Source: DATLGB01 sp963726825 (GTDB lineage Bacteria > Actinomycetota > Thermoleophilia > Solirubrobacterales > Solirubrobacteraceae). Taken from it: a DNA stretch of 64,000 nucleotides. The translations under genes and the position numbers were made by a program. The notes beneath the pieces were generated by a model. That model was not told where the DNA came from. It did no database searches and saw only the letters and a list, made by a program, of their open reading frames with translations. The stretch is taken from NCBI GenBank assembly GCA_963726825.1, contig CAVSDT010000002.1:62001-126000 (forward strand), read 5' to 3'. This document shows, in pieces, positions 42,084-50,562 of this stretch. Numbering within the stretch: the first letter of the stretch is position 1; every line of letters starts with the position of its first letter.

Positions 42084-42809
42084 TCAGACCGGCTCGTCCT
42101 CCGTCAGCAGTCCGCGCCGCAGGGCATGGACCACCAGCTCGTGGCGGGAATGGAGTCCGAGCCGGCGATGCAGGTGCGCGCGATGGGTCTCGACGGTGCG
42201 GACGCTGAGGTAGAGCAGGGTGGCGACCTCGGCGTTGGTGTGGCCGAGCGCGATCAGGCGCAGCACGTCGCGCTCGCGTGCGCTGAGGCCGTCGCGGTCG
42301 TCGCCGGTGGGCGCGCCGAGCGGGTGCGCTCCGCGCTCCAGGGCGACGGTCGACCCCGCCGCCGCCCGCACGGCGGCGATCACCTCCGCGCGGCCGGCGT
42401 GCTTGCCCACGAACGCCGCGGCGCCCGCGGCCAGCGCCGCACGCGCGACACCGTCGTCCGCGCGCTCGGAGAAGGCGACGATCCCCATGGCGGGCAGCTC
42501 GGCGTGCATCCGGCGCGCGGCGGCCAGGGCGTCGCCCGGGAGCCCGAGGTCCAGGAGCAGGACATCCGGGCGCCGGCGGGCCGCGAGCCCCTCCGTGTCC
42601 TCGACGGTGGCCGCCTCGCCCGCGACGACGAGGTCGTCCTCCTGTTCGACCAGGGTCCGCAGCCCGGCGCGCACGACGGCGTGGTCGTCGGTGATCAGGA
42701 CGGCGGTGCGGGCGGCAGGTAGGACGCAGACCTCCGATCTCGCGGGCTCCTGCGGGCCCGGGGTCCTCGTGCGAGTTGTACCGGACGCCGGCCGCTGCGG
42801 ACAGCGCAC
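42084..42809 (-). CDS. NarL/FixJ-type response regulator
   Basis: 241 residues from GTG 42809, the only usable start; the first ~35 residues precede the receiver domain and are not conserved-looking, so an unusual start further in is possible. Receiver: TDDHAVVRAGL acidic pocket and phospho-acceptor Asp in VLLLDLGLPG; Lys in FVGKHAG. LuxR-type HTH: LSARERDVLRLIALGHTNAEVATLLYLSVRTVETHRAHL. No histidine kinase is adjacent, so it is an orphan here. Confidence 0.85.
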   Translation of the reverse strand: MRCPQRPASGTTRTRTPGPQEPARSEVCVLPAARTAVLITDDHAVVRAGLRTLVEQEDDLVVAGEAATVEDTEGLAARRRPDVLLLDLGLPGDALAAARRMHAELPAMGIVAFSERADDGVARAALAAGAAAFVGKHAGRAEVIAAVRAAAGSTVALERGAHPLGAPTGDDRDGLSARERDVLRLIALGHTNAEVATLLYLSVRTVETHRAHLHRRLGLHSRHELVVHALRRGLLTEDEPV

Positions 42810-42848
42810 GGTCCGACCGAGTACACGGTCAGCAGGGAGACGTAACGA

Positions 42849-43979
42849 TCAGAGGCCGAGGGTGCGCCCGAGGATCTCCCGCATGATCTCGTCCGTCCCG
42901 CCGCCGATCGGGCCGAGCCGCGCGTCGCGCAGCGCCCGTTCGACCGCCATGTGGCCCTCGAGGCCGCGCAGGCGCAGGCAGGTCTCCTGGACCTCGACGT
43001 TCGCGCGCTGGGTCAGCAGCTTGGCCTGGGTGACGTGGCGCACGGCGTCGAGGCCGGCGCAGACGCGGCGCAGGGTGCCGTAGGAGCTCGCGGCGCTCGC
43101 CTCGATCAGGGTCGCCAGGCGGGCGAGCTCGTGACGGCGGTACTGCGCGCGCGGCTGCGTCTGCGCCCACGCCACGGTCTCCTCGAACGTCTGCCGCATC
43201 TCGCCGAGCGCCAGCAGCGCCATGCCGAGGCGCTCCCCCTGGAAGTTGGCCATGATGAGCTTGAAGCCGCCGTGGAGCTCGCCCAGGAGGTGCTCGGCGG
43301 GGACGAAGACGTCGCCGAAGGCGACCGTCGCGGTGTCGGACGCGTGCCAGCCGAGCTTGCGCAGCGGCGACGCGGTCACGCCCTCGCCGGCCTCGATCGC
43401 GAGGAAGCTCATCCCCGCGTGGCCGCCCTCGGGCGTCGTGCGGACGGCGGTGACGTAGACCCCTGCGCGGACCCCGCCGGTGATGTAGGTCTTCTCCCCG
43501 TTGACGACCCAGCCACCGTCGACGGGCACGGCGCGGGTGCGCACGGCGGCGACGTCGGAGCCGCCGCCGGGCTCGGTGATGGCCAGCGCCGCGATCAGCT
43601 CCCCGCGCAGCGCGGGCTCGAGCCAGCGCCGCTTCTGCTCGGCGGTGCCGAACGTGGCGATGGGCGGGCAGGCGATCCCGGTGTGCGCCCCGATCCCGGC
43701 GGCCAGGCCCCCGGAGCCGCAGCGCCCGAGCTCCTCCGACACGACCGCGGCGTACGCCGGGCCGAGGCCCAGGCCGCCGTGCTCGACGGGCATGGTGATG
43801 CCCAGCCAGCCGCGCGCGGCCAGGTCGGTGAAGACGGTGTCCGGGAACCACTCGTCGGCCTCCCACTGCGGCGCGTTCGGCCGCAGCTGCGTCGCGACGT
43901 GCTCGCGCACCTCGGCGCGGAAGGCCTCCGTCGCCGCGTCGAAGGGCGGGACGGGCGCAGGCGCGGCCGCGGTGCTCAC
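42849..43979 (-). CDS. Acyl-CoA dehydrogenase (IVD/LCAD type)
   Basis: 376 residues from ATG 43979. FAD-linked alpha,beta-dehydrogenation of an acyl-CoA. ALAITEPGGGSDVAAVRTRA and VNGEKTYITGG form the FAD/substrate region. The usual MCAD base (YEGT) is IGGGTDEIM, without Glu, while a Glu occurs in the earlier NFQGERL loop, the arrangement of isovaleryl-CoA and long-chain enzymes. It follows a second acyl-CoA dehydrogenase by 19 bp in one minus-strand operon. Confidence 0.9.
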   Translation of the reverse strand: MSTAAAPAPVPPFDAATEAFRAEVREHVATQLRPNAPQWEADEWFPDTVFTDLAARGWLGITMPVEHGGLGLGPAYAAVVSEELGRCGSGGLAAGIGAHTGIACPPIATFGTAEQKRRWLEPALRGELIAALAITEPGGGSDVAAVRTRAVPVDGGWVVNGEKTYITGGVRAGVYVTAVRTTPEGGHAGMSFLAIEAGEGVTASPLRKLGWHASDTATVAFGDVFVPAEHLLGELHGGFKLIMANFQGERLGMALLALGEMRQTFEETVAWAQTQPRAQYRRHELARLATLIEASAASSYGTLRRVCAGLDAVRHVTQAKLLTQRANVEVQETCLRLRGLEGHMAVERALRDARLGPIGGGTDEIMREILGRTLGL

Positions 43980-43998
43980 CGGCCCTGGCCGGCGTCGG

Positions 43999-45171
43999 TC
44001 AAAGGCCGTAGCTGCGGCCGATGACGTCGAGCATGACCTCGTCGGTCCCCGCCCCGATCCGGTTCAGGCGCGCGTCGCGCCAGACCCGCTCGATGCCGTA
44101 CTCGACCATGTAGCCGGCGCCGCCGTGGATCTGCAGGCACTCGTCGGCGACATCGCAGAACATCTGCGAGGCGAACAGCTTCGCCATCGAGATCTCGCGC
44201 GTGGGGTACTCCCCGTTGGCGAAGCGCCAGGCGGTCGTGTAGACGAGCTGGCGGGCGGCCTCGATGTTCGTGGCCATGTCGGCGAACTTGTGCCGGATCG
44301 CCTGGAACTTGCCGATCGAGCGCCCGAACGCCTGGCGCTCCTGCGCGTAGGCCAGCGTCATGTCGAAGGCGCCCTGGGCGCCGGCGACGCACCCCGCGGC
44401 CGCGATCAGCCGCTCGCCCTGCAGCTCCCACATGATGTTGTAGAAGCCCTTGCCCTCCTCGCCGAGGCGCGCGGAATCGGGGACCCGCACGTCCTGGAAG
44501 GCCAGCAGGGCGGTGTCTGAGGCGTGCATGCCGAGCTTGCGCAGCCGCTGCTCGCGGACGACGCCGGGCGCGTCCATCGGGACGAGGAAGAGCGTGAAGC
44601 CGCCGTAGCCGGCGTCCGGATCGGTCTTGGTGACGAGCACGATCACGTCGGCGCGGTGGCCGTTGGTGATGTAGGTCTTCGCGCCGTTGATGACCCACTC
44701 GTCCCCGTCGCGCACGGCGCGCGTGCGGATCGCGGAGACGTCGGAGCCCGCGTCGGGCTCGGTGATGCCGAGGCAGAGGATCTTCTCGCCGCGGATCGCG
44801 GGCGCGGCCCACTGGTGCTTCTGCTCCTCCGTGCCGAAGGCGAGGATCGGCGGCAGCGCCATGTCGGTCTGGACCGCGACACCCATCGCGAGGCCACCGC
44901 ACGCCGCGCCGGCCAGCTCCTCGCTGAGCACGAGCGCCGAGAAGTAGTCGCCGCCCTGGCCGCCGTAGGCCTCGGGCTTGTCGAGGCCGAGCAGCCCCAG
45001 CTCGCCCATCCGGTGGAAGACGGAATCGGGGAACGTCGTCTGCTCCCACTCCTCCGCGTGGGGCCGCAGCTCCTTGTGCACGAACGAGCGGATCGACTCC
45101 CGCAGCTGCTCGTGCTCGTCGGTGAAGATGAAGTGCCGCCTGGAGGCTCGCTCCGCCGTCGGTGCGCTCAT
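43999..45171 (-). CDS. Acyl-CoA dehydrogenase (IVD/LCAD type)
   Basis: 390 residues from ATG 45171. LGITEPDAGSDVSAIRTRA, INGAKTYITNG, RQAFGRSIGKFQAIRHKFADMAT and LQIHGGAGYMVEYGIERVWRDARL are standard family blocks. Base position: IGAGTDEVM lacks the MCAD-type Glu; LQGERLIAAAG carries the IVD-type Glu. First gene of the minus-strand unit; a 28-bp palindrome lies 22 bp upstream between it and the divergent crotonase. Confidence 0.92.
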   Translation of the reverse strand: MSAPTAERASRRHFIFTDEHEQLRESIRSFVHKELRPHAEEWEQTTFPDSVFHRMGELGLLGLDKPEAYGGQGGDYFSALVLSEELAGAACGGLAMGVAVQTDMALPPILAFGTEEQKHQWAAPAIRGEKILCLGITEPDAGSDVSAIRTRAVRDGDEWVINGAKTYITNGHRADVIVLVTKTDPDAGYGGFTLFLVPMDAPGVVREQRLRKLGMHASDTALLAFQDVRVPDSARLGEEGKGFYNIMWELQGERLIAAAGCVAGAQGAFDMTLAYAQERQAFGRSIGKFQAIRHKFADMATNIEAARQLVYTTAWRFANGEYPTREISMAKLFASQMFCDVADECLQIHGGAGYMVEYGIERVWRDARLNRIGAGTDEVMLDVIGRSYGL

Positions 45172-45192
45172 GGACGGACCGTATCGCAAGAA

Positions 45193-45220
45193 GTGAGGAG
45201 TGGCACGTCCTACTTCTCAC
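45193..45220. promoter_or_regulatory. 28-bp palindromic operator, site 1
   Basis: Left arm GTGAGGAGTG and right arm TACTTCTCAC (8/10 complementary) around GCACGTCC, centred on ACGT. It sits between the divergent acyl-CoA dehydrogenase (45171) and crotonase (45267) genes. It matches the site at 52110 at 24 of 28 positions and the site at 47235 at 18 of 28. Confidence 0.72.
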
Positions 45221-45266
45221 GGGCGAGCACGCAGGCGCCTCGGGGCGATGCGTAGGGTGCGCGTCC

Positions 45267-46049
45267 ATGGGCTACGAGACGCTCCGCTACGACGTGCGGG
45301 ACGCGGTCGCGACGATCGCCCTCGACCAGCCGGACACCCGCAACGCGCTCTCGGACGAGCTGCTCGACGAGCTGCTGGCCGCCCTCGCCGCCGCACGCGA
45401 CGACGCCGCCGTCCGCTGCGTCGTGCTCACCTCCACGCACGAGTCCGTGTTCTCCTCCGGGGGCAACCTCAAGGGCTTCGCCGCCGACGTGCCGCTCGCG
45501 CACAAGTACGACGGCATCGACCGCTTCCCGCGCCTGTTCGCCCTGCTCGGCAGCCTCGGCAAGCCGACGCTCTGCGCCGCCAACGGCCACGTCCTCGCCG
45601 GCGCGCTCGGCGTCGCGCTCGCGTGCGATCTCGTGATCGCCAGGCGCGGCGTGCGGTTCGGGACGCCCGAGATCAACGTCGGGGTCTTCCCCTTCATGAT
45701 CATGGCGCTCATCTACCGCAACGTCGGGCGCAAGAAGACCACCGAGCTCCTGCTGCTGGGCGAGCAGATCGAGGCGGAGGAGGCCGAGCGGATCGGGATC
45801 GTCAACCGCGTCGTCGACGCGGACGAGTTCGACGCGGCGGTCGCCGACTGGGCGGGCCGGCTCGCGGCCAAGTCCCCCCTGCTGATGCGCATGGGCAAGG
45901 ACGCGATGTTCCGCCAGCAGGACATGGCCTTCGACGACGCGCTGCAGTTCCTGCGGTCCCAGCTCGCGCTCGCCTTCGCCACCGACGACATCCAGGAGGG
46001 CGTCAGCGCCTTCATGGAGCGCCGCGAGCCGGAGTGGAAGGGCCGGTAG
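45267..46049 (+). CDS. Enoyl-CoA hydratase-like protein (crotonase fold)
   Basis: 260 residues from ATG 45267. Oxyanion-hole segments VFSSGGNLKGF and NGHVLAGALGVALACDL; here the first crotonase Glu (GGCELA context) is Gly, whereas the second is kept in FGTPEINVGVFP. The catalytic pair is thus incomplete, the reverse of the crotonase at 24863. Context with acyl-CoA dehydrogenases indicates beta-oxidation or a branched-acyl pathway. Overlaps the next start by 1 nt. Confidence 0.88.
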   Translation: MGYETLRYDVRDAVATIALDQPDTRNALSDELLDELLAALAAARDDAAVRCVVLTSTHESVFSSGGNLKGFAADVPLAHKYDGIDRFPRLFALLGSLGKPTLCAANGHVLAGALGVALACDLVIARRGVRFGTPEINVGVFPFMIMALIYRNVGRKKTTELLLLGEQIEAEEAERIGIVNRVVDADEFDAAVADWAGRLAAKSPLLMRMGKDAMFRQQDMAFDDALQFLRSQLALAFATDDIQEGVSAFMERREPEWKGR

Positions 46050-46852
46050 TGGCCGAGACGACCGTCATCGGTCACCGCTGCCGCACCTCGGATCGCTCGG
46101 CGGGGCACGGCCGCGGCGCCGACGCGCTCGCGCGCCTGCTCGCCCAGCGCCTCGGCACCGAGCCGCGCATGGTCGGGATGCCCGGCGAGGGGCGCACGCA
46201 GGACTGGGCGGAGGACCTGCGCGACTCGCGCGGCTGCATCCTCGAGGCCGGCGGCCAGGTGGAGGACGCGCTCGGCGCCGGGCAGCGGCCCGTCCTGTGC
46301 GCCGGCGACTGCACCGTCTCGCTGACGACGCTGCCGACCGTCGCCCGCCTGCACCCGGACGTGCGGATCCTCTGGATCGACGCGCACGGCGACTTCAACA
46401 CCCCCGCCACGACGAGCTCGGGCTTCCTCGGCGGCATGTGCCTGGCCGCCGCGTGCGGGCGCTGGGACGCCGGCTTCGAGGGGGGCGTGGACCCGGCGAA
46501 CGTGCTGCTCGTCGGCGCACGCGACCTCGACGGCCCCGAGGTCGCGGAGCTCGACTTCGCCGGCGTCACCCGCCTGGAGCGCTTCGGTCAGATCGCCGAC
46601 GCCGTCGACGGACACGAGCTCTACGTCCACCTCGACCTCGACGTGCTGGACCCGGCGCTGTTCCCCGCGGTCTTCGCGGCCAAGGGCGGTCTCACCGACG
46701 CGGGGCTCAAGCGGCTCCTCGACGAGGTCACCCAGGCCGCCGGCTCCCTCGTCGGCTTCGAGGTCACCTGCTTCGAGGCGCCGGAGGACGAGGCAGAGCG
46801 CGACCGGCTGGGCGGCCTTGCCGCCGACGCGATCCTCCCCGCGCTGCGATGA
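46049..46852 (+). CDS. Arginase/agmatinase-family protein, His to Cys in metal site
   Basis: 267 residues from GTG 46049. Ureohydrolase blocks: WIDAHGDFNTPATTSSG (DAHxD) and VHLDLDVLDPALFP (DxDxxDP) are intact; the first metal motif, normally GGDHS, reads CAGDCTVSL with Cys for the Mn-binding His. It would hydrolyse a guanidino compound to urea, or a related C-N bond, if active. Its place among acyl-CoA genes is unusual. Overlaps both neighbours by 1-4 nt. Confidence 0.82.
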   Translation: MAETTVIGHRCRTSDRSAGHGRGADALARLLAQRLGTEPRMVGMPGEGRTQDWAEDLRDSRGCILEAGGQVEDALGAGQRPVLCAGDCTVSLTTLPTVARLHPDVRILWIDAHGDFNTPATTSSGFLGGMCLAAACGRWDAGFEGGVDPANVLLVGARDLDGPEVAELDFAGVTRLERFGQIADAVDGHELYVHLDLDVLDPALFPAVFAAKGGLTDAGLKRLLDEVTQAAGSLVGFEVTCFEAPEDEAERDRLGGLAADAILPALR

Positions 46853-47238
46853 GCGAGCGCAACGTCCTCGGCGGCCCGCTCGAGCCCTGCGGGACGGACC
46901 CGATGACGGGCTTCTTCCGCGACGGCTGCTGCTCCACCGGCCCGCAGGACCTCGGCAGCCACACGGTCTGCGCGGTCGTCACCGCCGAGTTCCTCGAGCA
47001 TCAGCGCGCGATCGGCAACGACCTCACGCGGGCCATGCCGCAGATGCGCTTCCCCGGCCTCGTCCCGGGCGATCGCTGGTGCGTCACCGCCCGCAACTGG
47101 CTGCGCGCCCACGAGGACGGGGCGGCCGCCTTCGTGGTGCTCGCCTCCACGCACGAGCGGGCGCTCGAGCACGTCCCGCTCGAGGCGCTGCGCGAGCACG
47201 CCGTGGACGTGCCGCCGGACGCCGCCGCCTTGGAGTAG
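46849..47238 (+). CDS. DUF2237 family protein
   Basis: 129 residues from ATG 46849, overlapping the arginase-like stop. NVLGGPLEPCGTDPMTGFFRDGCCSTGPQDLGSHTVCAVVTAEFLEHQRAIGNDLT is the DUF2237 signature, with paired Cys; WCVTARNWLRAHEDGAAAFVVLASTHERAL completes the family length. Function unknown. Its stop codon lies within palindrome site 2, just before the carboxyltransferase gene. Confidence 0.88.
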   Translation: MSERNVLGGPLEPCGTDPMTGFFRDGCCSTGPQDLGSHTVCAVVTAEFLEHQRAIGNDLTRAMPQMRFPGLVPGDRWCVTARNWLRAHEDGAAAFVVLASTHERALEHVPLEALREHAVDVPPDAAALE

Positions 47239-47262
47239 GGAGTAGAACTTCCCGCTCCCCAT
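47235..47262. promoter_or_regulatory. 28-bp palindromic operator, site 2
   Basis: Left arm GTAGGGAGTA, spacer GAACTTCC, right arm CGCTCCCCAT; 21 of 28 positions match the site at 52110. It spans the DUF2237 stop and the first two bases of the carboxyltransferase ATG. This is the weakest palindrome of the three. Confidence 0.5.
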
Positions 47263-48832
47263 GAGCGAGACCAAGCCCACCTCCCTGCTGCGCCCCCTCG
47301 TCGAGGAGCTGCACGAGCGGCGCGAGCGCGCGCGGCTCGGCGGCGGGGAGGAGCGGATCGCCCGCCAGCACGCCGCAGAGAAGCTGACCGCCCGCGAGCG
47401 GCTGGACCTGCTGCTGGACGCCGGGACCTTCACGGAGCTGGGGGTGCACGCGGGGATCCACCACTCCGTGCGCGGTCTCGAGGGCAAGGACGCGCCCGCC
47501 GACGGCGTGATCACCGGGTGGGGGACCGTCGACGGCCGCCACGTCGCCGTGTGCGCCTACGACTTCACCGTCATGGCCGGCTCGATGGGGATGACGGGCG
47601 AGCTGAAGGTCTCGCGGCTGCGCGAGCTCGCGCTGACCAAGCGGATGCCGTTCGTGTGGCTGCTGGACTCCGCCGGCGCGCGCATCCAGGAGGCCGTCGG
47701 CTCGCTGTTCGCGGGCTCCGGCCACCTGTTCCGCGAGGAGGTCGTGATGTCCGGCGTGATCCCGCAGGTCGCCGCGCTGATGGGCCCCTGCGCCGCCGGC
47801 ACCGCCTACATCCCCGGGCTCGCCGACTTCGTCCCGATGGTCAAGGGCCGCGGCTCGATGGCGCTCGCCGGCCCGCACCTCGTGCGCGCCGCGGTGGGGG
47901 AGGAGGTCACGCAGGAGGAGCTCGGCGGCTCGCGCGTGCACTGCCGCAAGTCCGGCGTCGGGGACCTCGAGGTCGCCGACGACCACGAGTGCATCCAGCG
48001 CATCAAGGAGTACCTCTCGTTCCTGCCGTCGAGCAACACCGCGCCGCTGCCGCGGGTCCCCACCGACGACCCGATCGACCGCGCCGACGACGAGCTGCTC
48101 GACGTCCTGCCCGAGTCCAACCGCAAGCCCTACGACATGTACGAGGTGATCCGCCGCATCGTCGACGACGGCGTCTTCTTCGACCTCAAGCCGCAGTGGG
48201 CGAAGACGATCATCACGTGCTTCGCGCGCTTCGACGGCCGGTCGGTCGGGATCGTCGCCAACCAGCCCAAGCAGCTCGGCGGCATCCTCGACAACGACTC
48301 GGCCGACAAGGCCGCGCGGTTCGTGAACCTCTGCAACGCGTTCGGGATCCCGCTGCTGTTCCTGCAGGACGTGCCGGGCTTCATGGTCGGCTCCAAGGTC
48401 GAGCAGGCGGGCATCATCCGCCACGGCGCGAAGATGCTGCACGCCGTGGCCGCGGCGACGGTCCCGAAGGTCACCGTCGTCCTGCGCAAGGCCTACGGCG
48501 CGGGCTACTACGTGATGTGCGGGCGCGCCTACGAGCCGGACCTGATCGTCGCGTGGCCGAGCGCGGAGATCTCGGTCATGGGCGCCGAGGGGGCGGTGGA
48601 GATCGTCTTCCGCAAGCAGGTCGAGGAGGCGGAGGACCCCGTCGCCAAGAAGGCCGAGCTGATCGCGGCCTACCGCTCGCTCATCGACGTCTACGTCGCC
48701 GCGGGCAACGACATGGTCGACGACGTGATCGACCCGCGTGAGACCCGCGCGGTGCTGTGCAGGGCGTTCGCGATGGCGGAGGGCAAGGTGGTCGAGCGTC
48801 CGTGGAAGCGCCACGGCGTGGTTCCCGTCTGA
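47261..48832 (+). CDS. Acyl-CoA carboxylase, carboxyltransferase (beta) subunit
   Basis: 523 residues from ATG 47261. N- and C-terminal crotonase-like halves: oxyanion loops MAGSMGMTGELK and GPCAAGTAYIPG; second half has DVPGFMVGSKVEQAGIIRHGAKMLHAVA and RKAYGAGYYVMCGRAYEPD. It transfers CO2 from biotin to propionyl-, acetyl-, methylcrotonyl- or similar CoA. Biotin carboxylase is not encoded here; the carrier at 25680 may serve it. Preceded by palindrome site 2. Confidence 0.9.
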   Translation: MSETKPTSLLRPLVEELHERRERARLGGGEERIARQHAAEKLTARERLDLLLDAGTFTELGVHAGIHHSVRGLEGKDAPADGVITGWGTVDGRHVAVCAYDFTVMAGSMGMTGELKVSRLRELALTKRMPFVWLLDSAGARIQEAVGSLFAGSGHLFREEVVMSGVIPQVAALMGPCAAGTAYIPGLADFVPMVKGRGSMALAGPHLVRAAVGEEVTQEELGGSRVHCRKSGVGDLEVADDHECIQRIKEYLSFLPSSNTAPLPRVPTDDPIDRADDELLDVLPESNRKPYDMYEVIRRIVDDGVFFDLKPQWAKTIITCFARFDGRSVGIVANQPKQLGGILDNDSADKAARFVNLCNAFGIPLLFLQDVPGFMVGSKVEQAGIIRHGAKMLHAVAAATVPKVTVVLRKAYGAGYYVMCGRAYEPDLIVAWPSAEISVMGAEGAVEIVFRKQVEEAEDPVAKKAELIAAYRSLIDVYVAAGNDMVDDVIDPRETRAVLCRAFAMAEGKVVERPWKRHGVVPV

Positions 48833-48840
48833 CGAGTCTG

Positions 48841-48868
48841 GGAACGTGAGCGTCTGAGGGGACGTTCC
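48841..48868. promoter_or_regulatory. Inverted repeat upstream of lactate-type permease
   Basis: Perfect 7-bp arms GGAACGT and ACGTTCC separated by 14 nt, 8 bp after the carboxyltransferase stop and 20 bp before the permease ATG. The two-turn spacing (about 21 bp centre to centre) suits a dimeric repressor; a terminator is the alternative, but no T-run follows. Confidence 0.45.
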
Positions 48869-48888
48869 GGCCACCAGAGGGGGAGTCG

Positions 48889-50553
48889 ATGTACACGCAG
48901 GTCCTGGATCCCGTCGGGGATTCGCTGTTCGCGTCGGCGCTCGTGGCGTCGGTGCCGCTGCTGACGCTGTTCGTGCTGCTCGGCGGGTTCCGCGTCAAGG
49001 CGCTGATCGCCGGGCCCGTGGCGCTCGTCGTGGCCCTGATCATCGCGATCGCCGTCTACGGCATGCCGGTCGATCAGGCGCTGCTGAGCGGGACGGAGGG
49101 CGCGGTCTTCGGGTTCTTCCCCATCCTCTGGATCGTGATCTCGGCGGTGTGGGTCTACAACCTGACCGAGGCGACCGGGCACTTCGACGTCCTGCGCCGC
49201 ACGTTCGGGCGCATCTCCGACGACCAGCGCGTGCAGGCCGTCATCGTCGCCTTCTCCTTCGGCGCCCTGATCGAGGGGCTCGCGGGCTTCGGCGCGCCGG
49301 TCGCCATCACCTCCGTGATGCTGGTCGGCCTCGGCTTCCGGCCCGCCAAGGCCGCGGCGCTCGCCCTGATCGGCAACACCGCGCCGGTCGCCTTCGGCTC
49401 GATCGCGGTCCCCATCACCACCCTCGGTGCGACCACCGGCCTGCCGGTCGATCAGCTCGGCGCCCAGGTCGGCAACCAGACGCCGATCCTGGCGCTGTTC
49501 GTGCCCTTCATCCTCATCGGCGTCGTCGACGGCCGCCGGGGCCTGCGCCAGGCCTGGCCGGTCGCCCTCGTCGGCGGGGTGGTCTTCGCCGCCATGCAGG
49601 CGATCTCCGCGCACCTGATCTCGGTCGCCCTGACCGACATCATCGCGGCACTCGTCGCCACCGGCGCGATCATCGCGCTGCTGCGGGTGTGGTCGCCGGG
49701 GGAGACGATCGGCGCGCAGGTGGGCCACGGCCCCACGATCGCCGGCGCCGCCGCCCACGACCCGGCGCACGAGATCGCGACCGCGCGGCGCAACCGCAGC
49801 GACGATCCGCGCAACGAGATCGTCGGCGCGCTGGTGCCCTACATCATCATCATCGCGGTCTTCGCGATCGCGCAGATCGGGCCGGTCAAGGACGCGCTGG
49901 CCTCCGTCGGGACGATGTTCCAGTGGCCAGGGCTCGACGTGCGCAACGCCGCGGGCGACCCCGTCGCCACGACGACGTTCAACCTCAACATCCTGTCGAC
50001 GGCCGGGACGCTGATGTTCCTCTGCGGCTTCCTCACGATGGCCGCGCTGAGGATCAGCCCCGCGGTCGGCCTGCGCACGCTGGGCGCGACGCTCAGGCAG
50101 CTCGGCCCGGCGATCGGCACCGTGATGGCGGTGCTCGGGCTGGCGTTCGTGATGAACCAGTCCGGGCAGACGATCACGCTCGGCCGCTGGCTCGCCGGGG
50201 CGGGTGCCGCGTTCGCGCTCCTGTCCCCGCTGGTCGGGTGGCTCGGCGTCGCGGTGACCGGGTCCGACACGTCCTCCAACGCGCTGTTCGGTGCGCTCCA
50301 GGTCGCGGCCGCCAAGGACGCCGGGATCTCCCCGACCCTGCTGGCGGCGGCCAACTCCTCCGGCGGCGTGCTGGGCAAGATGATCTCGCCGCAGAACCTC
50401 GCGATCGGCGCCGCCGCGGTCGGCATGGCCGGCAAGGAGGGCGACCTGTTCCGGCAGGTCGTCAAGTGGAGCCTGATCATGCTGGCCGGCATGGCCGTGC
50501 TCGTCTACCTCCAGTCCACAGTGCTCGACTTCATGGTCGTCGGCAAGCCGTAG
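48889..50553 (+). CDS. L-lactate permease family (LldP/GlcA)
   Basis: 554 residues from ATG 48889, preceded by GAGGGGGAG. About 13 TM helices; family marks include LLTLFVLLGGFRVKALIAGPVALVVAL, LIEGLAGFGAPVAITSVMLVGLGF and SDTSSNALFGALQVAAAKDAGISPTLLAAANSSGGVLGKMISPQNL. LldP/GlcA proteins import lactate or glycolate with H+. Placement in the acyl-CoA block, next to a dehalogenase-like hydrolase whose family makes glycolate, makes glycolate a good candidate. Confidence 0.92.
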   Translation: MYTQVLDPVGDSLFASALVASVPLLTLFVLLGGFRVKALIAGPVALVVALIIAIAVYGMPVDQALLSGTEGAVFGFFPILWIVISAVWVYNLTEATGHFDVLRRTFGRISDDQRVQAVIVAFSFGALIEGLAGFGAPVAITSVMLVGLGFRPAKAAALALIGNTAPVAFGSIAVPITTLGATTGLPVDQLGAQVGNQTPILALFVPFILIGVVDGRRGLRQAWPVALVGGVVFAAMQAISAHLISVALTDIIAALVATGAIIALLRVWSPGETIGAQVGHGPTIAGAAAHDPAHEIATARRNRSDDPRNEIVGALVPYIIIIAVFAIAQIGPVKDALASVGTMFQWPGLDVRNAAGDPVATTTFNLNILSTAGTLMFLCGFLTMAALRISPAVGLRTLGATLRQLGPAIGTVMAVLGLAFVMNQSGQTITLGRWLAGAGAAFALLSPLVGWLGVAVTGSDTSSNALFGALQVAAAKDAGISPTLLAAANSSGGVLGKMISPQNLAIGAAAVGMAGKEGDLFRQVVKWSLIMLAGMAVLVYLQSTVLDFMVVGKP

Positions 50554-50562
50554 ACCGGGGAC

